Assembly (NCBI GenBank): GCA_946885735.1
Contig: CAMPGW010000102.1
Span: 1-8,672, forward strand
Length of the DNA stretch: 8,672 bases
Origin: an uncultured Gammaproteobacteria bacterium
Lineage (GTDB): Bacteria > Pseudomonadota > Gammaproteobacteria > Xanthomonadales > Xanthomonadaceae
Direction of reading: 5' to 3'
A program made the translations under genes and the position numbers. The notes under the pieces were generated by a model that was not told the origin of the DNA, ran no database searches, and saw only the letters and a program-made list of their open reading frames with translations. Positions 5,356-8,672 of the stretch are shown here, one piece after another (positions within the stretch are counted from its first letter, which is position 1; each line of letters opens with the position of its first letter).

Positions 5356-6579
5356 GGCGCGCGCCTTCTCGTCGCGGATCGCCGCGATCCGCGCCTTCTT
5401 CAGGGCCTCGCCGACCGCGGGGCCATCGAGTCCCTCCAGGTCCAGTGAGGCCGCGGACACCCCGCGTGCCGCGGCATGCAGTCGCAGCAGCAGGCCCGCC
5501 GACGGATAGGGCTCCTCTTCGCGGCCGAGCCGGCCGCGCTTGTCGGCCTCGCAGACCACGGCCATCTCGGCGATCCTGCCGGGCTGGCGGAACCCGTCGC
5601 ATCGCGCGATCAGTTCGTGCACGGTACTCGGCTTGAGCTCGGCGATGCGGTGCACGTTGAGATGCTCGCGGCAGCAGGCGACCGCCAGTTCGCGATAGTC
5701 GTTGGGCACTTTGTAGCGCGCGCAAACGGCGCGCAAGGGCGCGAGGCCGGCATGCTCGTGGTTGATGTGCTTGGGCAGCACGTGCGCGGGGGTCAGCGCC
5801 TTGCCGAGGTCGTGGGTCAGCGCCGCGAAGCCGATCCGCGCATTGCCCGGCGCCAGCCGCGCGGCCTGGTCGCAGACCATCTGCGTGTGCAGCCCGGCGT
5901 CGATCTCCGGATGGAACTCGGCACGCTGCGGCACGCCGAACAGCGCATCCACTTCCGGCAGCAGCTTCGCCAGCGCCCCGCTGTCGCGCAGCACCCCGAT
6001 GAAGGCCGACGGGCGCGCGTAAGCCAGGGCGCGCTGCATCTCCTGCCACACGCGTTCCGGGACGAGATGGTCGACTTCGCCGCGCGCGACCATGTCACGC
6101 ATCAGCGCAAGCGTTTCGTCGGCCAGGGTGAACCCGAGTGGCGCGAAGCGCGCGAGGAAGCGTGCGCCGCGCAGGATCCGCACCGGATCCTCGGCGAAGG
6201 CCGGCGAGACGTGGCGCAGGCGACGCTCGCGCAAATCGCGCTCGCCGCCGAAGGGGTCGACCAGGCGGCCCGCCTCGTCCTGCGCCATCGCATTGATGGT
6301 GAAGTCGCGACGGACCAGGTCGTCCTCGATCGTCACCGACGGGTCGGCATGGAAGACGAAGCCGCGGTAACCAGGCGCGGACTTGCGCTCGGTACGCGCC
6401 AGCGCGTATTCCTCGCCGGTCTGCGGATGCAGGAATACCGGGAAGTCGCGGCCCACCGGGCGGAAGCCCGCGGCCAGCATTTCCTCGGGCGTCGCGCCGA
6501 CGACGACGTGGTCGCGATCGGCCTTCTCCAGGCCCAGGAGCCGGTCGCGCACGGCGCCGCCGACCAGATAGGCCTGCAT
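5320..6579 (-). CDS. cca: multifunctional CCA tRNA nucleotidyltransferase
   Basis: This enzyme adds or repairs the 3'-CCA of tRNAs using CTP and ATP without a template. The 419 residues align along almost the whole length with E. coli Cca: YLVGGAVRD (4-12), the catalytic DRD (Asp21, Asp23), [10 protein letters not shown] (43-52), ARTERK (61-66), [12 protein letters not shown] (90-101) and EDPVRILR (130-137) form the class II head and neck. WHPEID-like FHPEID (222-227) and the HD-domain [10 protein letters not shown] (255-264, His256-Asp257) indicate the gammaproteobacterial form with a phosphohydrolase domain (2',3'-cyclic phosphodiesterase, 2'-nucleotidase and phosphatase in E. coli). [10 protein letters not shown] (343-352) lies in the C-terminal part. 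The start is 3 bp after the stop of the upstream NDUFA9-like gene and has no good Shine-Dalgarno, suggesting coupling. The last 36 bp overlap the VanZ gene tail to tail. Confidence 0.98.
   Translation of the reverse strand: MQAYLVGGAVRDRLLGLEKADRDHVVVGATPEEMLAAGFRPVGRDFPVFLHPQTGEEYALARTERKSAPGYRGFVFHADPSVTIEDDLVRRDFTINAMAQDEAGRLVDPFGGERDLRERRLRHVSPAFAEDPVRILRGARFLARFAPLGFTLADETLALMRDMVARGEVDHLVPERVWQEMQRALAYARPSAFIGVLRDSGALAKLLPEVDALFGVPQRAEFHPEIDAGLHTQMVCDQAARLAPGNARIGFAALTHDLGKALTPAHVLPKHINHEHAGLAPLRAVCARYKVPNDYRELAVACCREHLNVHRIAELKPSTVHELIARCDGFRQPGRIAEMAVVCEADKRGRLGREEEPYPSAGLLLRLHAAARGVSAASLDLEGLDGPAVGEALKKARIAAIRDEKARASAEQAGVDPLQ
5373..5393 (+). terminator. hairpin inside cca, possible terminator for the methyltransferase-VanZ mRNA
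   Basis: CGCGGATCGC (5373-5382) and GCGATCCGCG (5384-5393) are perfect 10-base inverted repeats around one base, giving a 9-bp stem with a CCG loop. It starts 18 bp after the VanZ stop and is followed by CCTTCTTC, a weak T-rich tail in the + direction. On the other strand the same bases encode RIAAIR near the Cca C-terminus, so protein constraint may explain part of the symmetry. Confidence 0.4.
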
Positions 6580-6582
6580 CGG

Positions 6583-7524
6583 TCAGCGCATCGCGCGGTA
6601 GCGCGCCAGCCGCGACTGGCGGTCGCCGTGGTGGCCGAGCAGCGAGGGCAGCGCGCGCGAGACCCGCACCGGCTCGATGCCGAGCCGATGCAGTCCGTCG
6701 ATGCCGCCGACGGAATCGGTCAGCAGCGAGCGGAAGTTGTCCGACGAGAAGGGCTTGCCGGGAACGAAGTCGCAGACCAGGCCCTGCAGGCGCCCGAACA
6801 CGTCCGGCAGCGGCAGCACCCAGCGGCGCAGGCCCAGCTGCCTGGCCGTCATCTCCACGATCTGGCGCAGCGTGTAGACCTCCGGACCGTAGATTTCGTA
6901 GGTCTCGCCGGCGGTGGCCGGGTCGCGCAGCACGCGGGCGAAGGCCTCGGCGACGTCGCCGACGTACACCGGCGCGAAGCGCGCATTGGCGCGCGCCAGC
7001 GGCATCACCGGCAACCAGCGCAGCAGCGCGGCGAAGCGGAAGAACAGGCCGTCGCCCGGGCCAAAGATCACCGAAGGTTCGAAGATCGTCCACGCCAGCC
7101 CGCTCGCGCGCACCAGCGCCTCGGCCTCGCCGCGCGAGGCCAGGTAATGGCTGCAGCCGCGGCCGGCATTGAGCGAGCTCATCTGCAGCAGGCGCTTCAC
7201 GCCCGTGGCGTGGCACGCCGCGATGATCTTGCCGGTCAGCTCGACGTGGGCGCGGCGGAAACCGGCGCCGTCGTCGCCGCGTTCGTTGAGGATGCCGACC
7301 AGGTTGACCACCGTGTCGGCGCCGGCGAACAACTCGCGCAGCGCGTTCTCGTCGTGGACGTCGCGCTGGGTCAGGCGCACGCCGGGCGGCAGCAGGCGCT
7401 CGGCATGCGCGCCGAGGTTGCGGCTGACCAACAGCAGGTCGTGGCCGTCGGCGGCGAGCCGGCGCAGCAGGTGGCGGCCCACGAATCCGGAACCGCCGAG
7501 GACGACGATGCGCTGCGAGATCAT
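6583..7524 (-). CDS. NDUFA9-like NAD(P)-binding atypical/extended SDR
   Basis: A 313-residue protein with an N-terminal Rossmann fold: IVVLGGSGFVGRHLL (6-20) carries GxxGxxG at Gly10, Gly13, Gly16. VVNLVGIL (72-79), LLQMSSLNA (112-120), the WTIFEPSVIFGPGD stretch (145-158) and PVYVGDVAEA (185-194) place it in the family annotated as complex I NDUFA9 subunit family protein. The substrate is unknown; mitochondrial NDUFA9 binds NADPH and is structural rather than catalytic. The expected YxxxK is YLASR (127-131), with Arg for Lys, which argues against ordinary SDR catalysis. There is no signal peptide or clear membrane helix, though the C-terminus is basic. The ATG overlaps the slt stop as ATGA and cca follows after 3 bp, so all three are likely one transcript. 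The frame stays open far upstream inside slt, but that part has no homology. Confidence 0.9.
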   Translation of the reverse strand: MISQRIVVLGGSGFVGRHLLRRLAADGHDLLLVSRNLGAHAERLLPPGVRLTQRDVHDENALRELFAGADTVVNLVGILNERGDDGAGFRRAHVELTGKIIAACHATGVKRLLQMSSLNAGRGCSHYLASRGEAEALVRASGLAWTIFEPSVIFGPGDGLFFRFAALLRWLPVMPLARANARFAPVYVGDVAEAFARVLRDPATAGETYEIYGPEVYTLRQIVEMTARQLGLRRWVLPLPDVFGRLQGLVCDFVPGKPFSSDNFRSLLTDSVGGIDGLHRLGIEPVRVSRALPSLLGHHGDRQSRLARYRAMR

Positions 7525-8672
7525 GGGGTGGCGGGGCTCGGGTCGGGACAGGTGAAGGAGCGGAGTGCGTCCGGGCCCGTGTCGAAGCGGCCGAGCATGC
7601 GCTCGCCGACCGGCCGGGCCACGGCGTCCAGGCGCCAATCGTAAACCACGCTGAAGGCCAGCACCCGCGCCACGTAGTCGCGGGTCTCCTTCCACGGAAT
7701 CGATTCGATGAAGTAGTCGGGCTCGAGCGTGCCGCGTGCCGCGCGCCAGCGGTTCACCGGCGCGGGACCGGCGTTGTAGGCCGCGATTGCCAGGTAAGGC
7801 AGGCCGTCGTAGCGGTCGAGCAGCTGGCGCAGGTACGCAGCGCCGAGCTGCACGCTGGTGGTGGGATCGTAGAGGCTGTCGCCGCCCCGCCAGGGAACGC
7901 CCAACCTGGCGGCCACGCCTGCGCCGGTGGCGGGCTGGATCTGCATCAGGCCGCGGGCATCGGCGGAGGAGCGCGCGCGCGGATCGAAGACGCTCTCGGC
8001 GCGCATCTCGGCGGCGATCCAGGCGGGGTCGAGCCGGTTCTCCCGCGCACGCTGGCGGATGTCGTCGGCATGGTGCAGCGGGAAGCGCAGCGAGTAGAAA
8101 CGGCTGTCGTCGCCGCCGCCGTTCATGCCGAACACGGCGCGGTCGAACCAGCCCTCGCCGAGCGCACGCCGCACCGCGAGGCGCCGGCCGTCGTCCTCCA
8201 TCGCCTTCACCGCGGCCGCCCATTCCTGCGTGGCAGGCGACACACGGCCCAGGGCGTACAGGTCCATCGCGCGTCCGAGCCCGACGTCGCCGGCAATGCG
8301 CGCCTGCAGCGCGGAATCGGTCGAAGGTTCCAGCGGGCAGAGCACGTAGGACTGCTGCAATCGATCGGCCGCCAGCCAGCCATGGAAGTTGGGGCTCTGC
8401 GCCGCGCGGCGGTAGAGCGCACGCGAGGCTTCCGCCTGGCCCAAGCGCTCGCGCAACCGCGCTTCGAAATAGGTCCAGCGCGAATCGGCGCGCAAGGCCG
8501 GCGCCATTTTCTGGATCGCGGCCAACGCGGCCGCATGGTCGGCGCGGCTCAGCGCTTCCCGCGCCTGCCATTCGCGCAGGCGATCGTCGTAGGCTTCGTC
8601 GGGGACCGCGGCCAGGCGCGCGGCCGCGCCGGGCAGGTAGGAGGCGACGGTCCACAAGGCGATCTGGTACGC
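7521..8672 (-). CDS. slt: soluble lytic murein transglycosylase, C-terminal 383 codons (partial)
   Basis: Slt cleaves the MurNAc-GlcNAc bond of peptidoglycan in the periplasm, leaving 1,6-anhydromuropeptides. The frame is open to the right edge (AYQIALWTV...), so the signal peptide and N-terminal part of a protein usually near 640 residues lie outside the window. The visible N-terminal part is alpha-helical and Ala/Arg/Leu-rich, like the superhelical U domain of Slt70, with the linker-domain-like FHGWLAADRL about residues 96-105. The catalytic C-domain has ESVFDP with the likely catalytic Glu226 (codon 7997-7995), ADARGLMQIQPATG (237-250), LGAAYLRQLL (276-285) and AYNAGP (298-303). A TTG at 8657 is the first possible start codon in view but falls inside the domain and is not the real start. 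The stop overlaps the start of the NDUFA9-like gene. Confidence 0.94.
   Translation of the reverse strand, partial: AYQIALWTVASYLPGAAARLAAVPDEAYDDRLREWQAREALSRADHAAALAAIQKMAPALRADSRWTYFEARLRERLGQAEASRALYRRAAQSPNFHGWLAADRLQQSYVLCPLEPSTDSALQARIAGDVGLGRAMDLYALGRVSPATQEWAAAVKAMEDDGRRLAVRRALGEGWFDRAVFGMNGGGDDSRFYSLRFPLHHADDIRQRARENRLDPAWIAAEMRAESVFDPRARSSADARGLMQIQPATGAGVAARLGVPWRGGDSLYDPTTSVQLGAAYLRQLLDRYDGLPYLAIAAYNAGPAPVNRWRAARGTLEPDYFIESIPWKETRDYVARVLAFSVVYDWRLDAVARPVGERMLGRFDTGPDALRSFTCPDPSPATP

Noticed and set aside
5476..7644. A 722-codon open frame on the + strand across cca, the NDUFA9-like gene and slt
   Set aside because: It is antisense to three well-identified genes, rich in Arg/Ala/Gln/His as expected for a shadow frame in GC-rich DNA, and shows no domain.
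7525..8655. Upstream extension of the NDUFA9-like frame through slt (would give 690 residues)
   Set aside because: The added part is Arg/Pro/Ala-rich with no homology and overlaps the recognisable Slt frame; homology begins exactly at the ATG at 7524.
1..8672. Mobile elements, CRISPR arrays, tRNA/rRNA genes, phage or toxin-antitoxin systems
   Set aside because: Read on both strands, the window is filled by conserved core genes with uniform GC-rich composition; no direct repeats, transposase, integrase or structured RNA gene was seen.

Overview
The window is a GC-rich (roughly 70% by eye) stretch of chromosomal housekeeping DNA. It most resembles a gammaproteobacterium of the Xanthomonadaceae/Lysobacteraceae (Lysobacter, Luteimonas, Xanthomonas and relatives). 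The evidence is the bS21 N-terminus MPSVKVRENEPFEFA, the rpsU<>tsaD divergence shared with other gammaproteobacteria, and the content tsaD-folB-folK, pteridine reductase, MidA-type methyltransferase, VanZ, cca, NDUFA9-like, slt. Coding density is very high: no gene-free gap exceeds about 95 bp. I see no mobile element, CRISPR array, RNA gene or sign of recent transfer.

Layout. Bases 1-45 (-) are the first 15 codons of rpsU, reading off the left edge. A 90-bp divergent promoter region separates it from a + strand run: tsaD (tRNA t6A modification), folB and folK (two consecutive steps of folate synthesis), then after a 91-bp gap carrying a promoter candidate and two stem-loops, a six-helix DUF6159-type membrane protein. 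A - strand pteridine-reductase-type SDR converges on it with 15 bp between stops. A 55-bp divergent gap then starts a second + strand pair: a MidA/NDUFAF7-type methyltransferase and a VanZ-type membrane protein, joined by a GTGA overlap. From the right edge a - strand operon reads slt (5' end off the window), an NDUFA9-like SDR (ATGA overlap) and cca (3-bp gap). The 3' end of cca overlaps the 3' end of the VanZ gene by 36 bp, tail to tail.

How the genes fit together. TsaD and Cca both act on tRNA maturation, bS21 on translation initiation. FolB, FolK and the PTR1-like reductase form a pterin/folate group. The methyltransferase and the NDUFA9-like protein are relatives of two mitochondrial complex I factors (an assembly methyltransferase and an accessory subunit). 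Slt recycles peptidoglycan.

I found no convincing previously undescribed system here. The second-look items are small: the regulatory architecture of the gaps, a hairpin placed inside cca just past the VanZ stop, an uncharacterised membrane protein in a pterin neighbourhood, and several motif deviations in otherwise recognisable enzymes.
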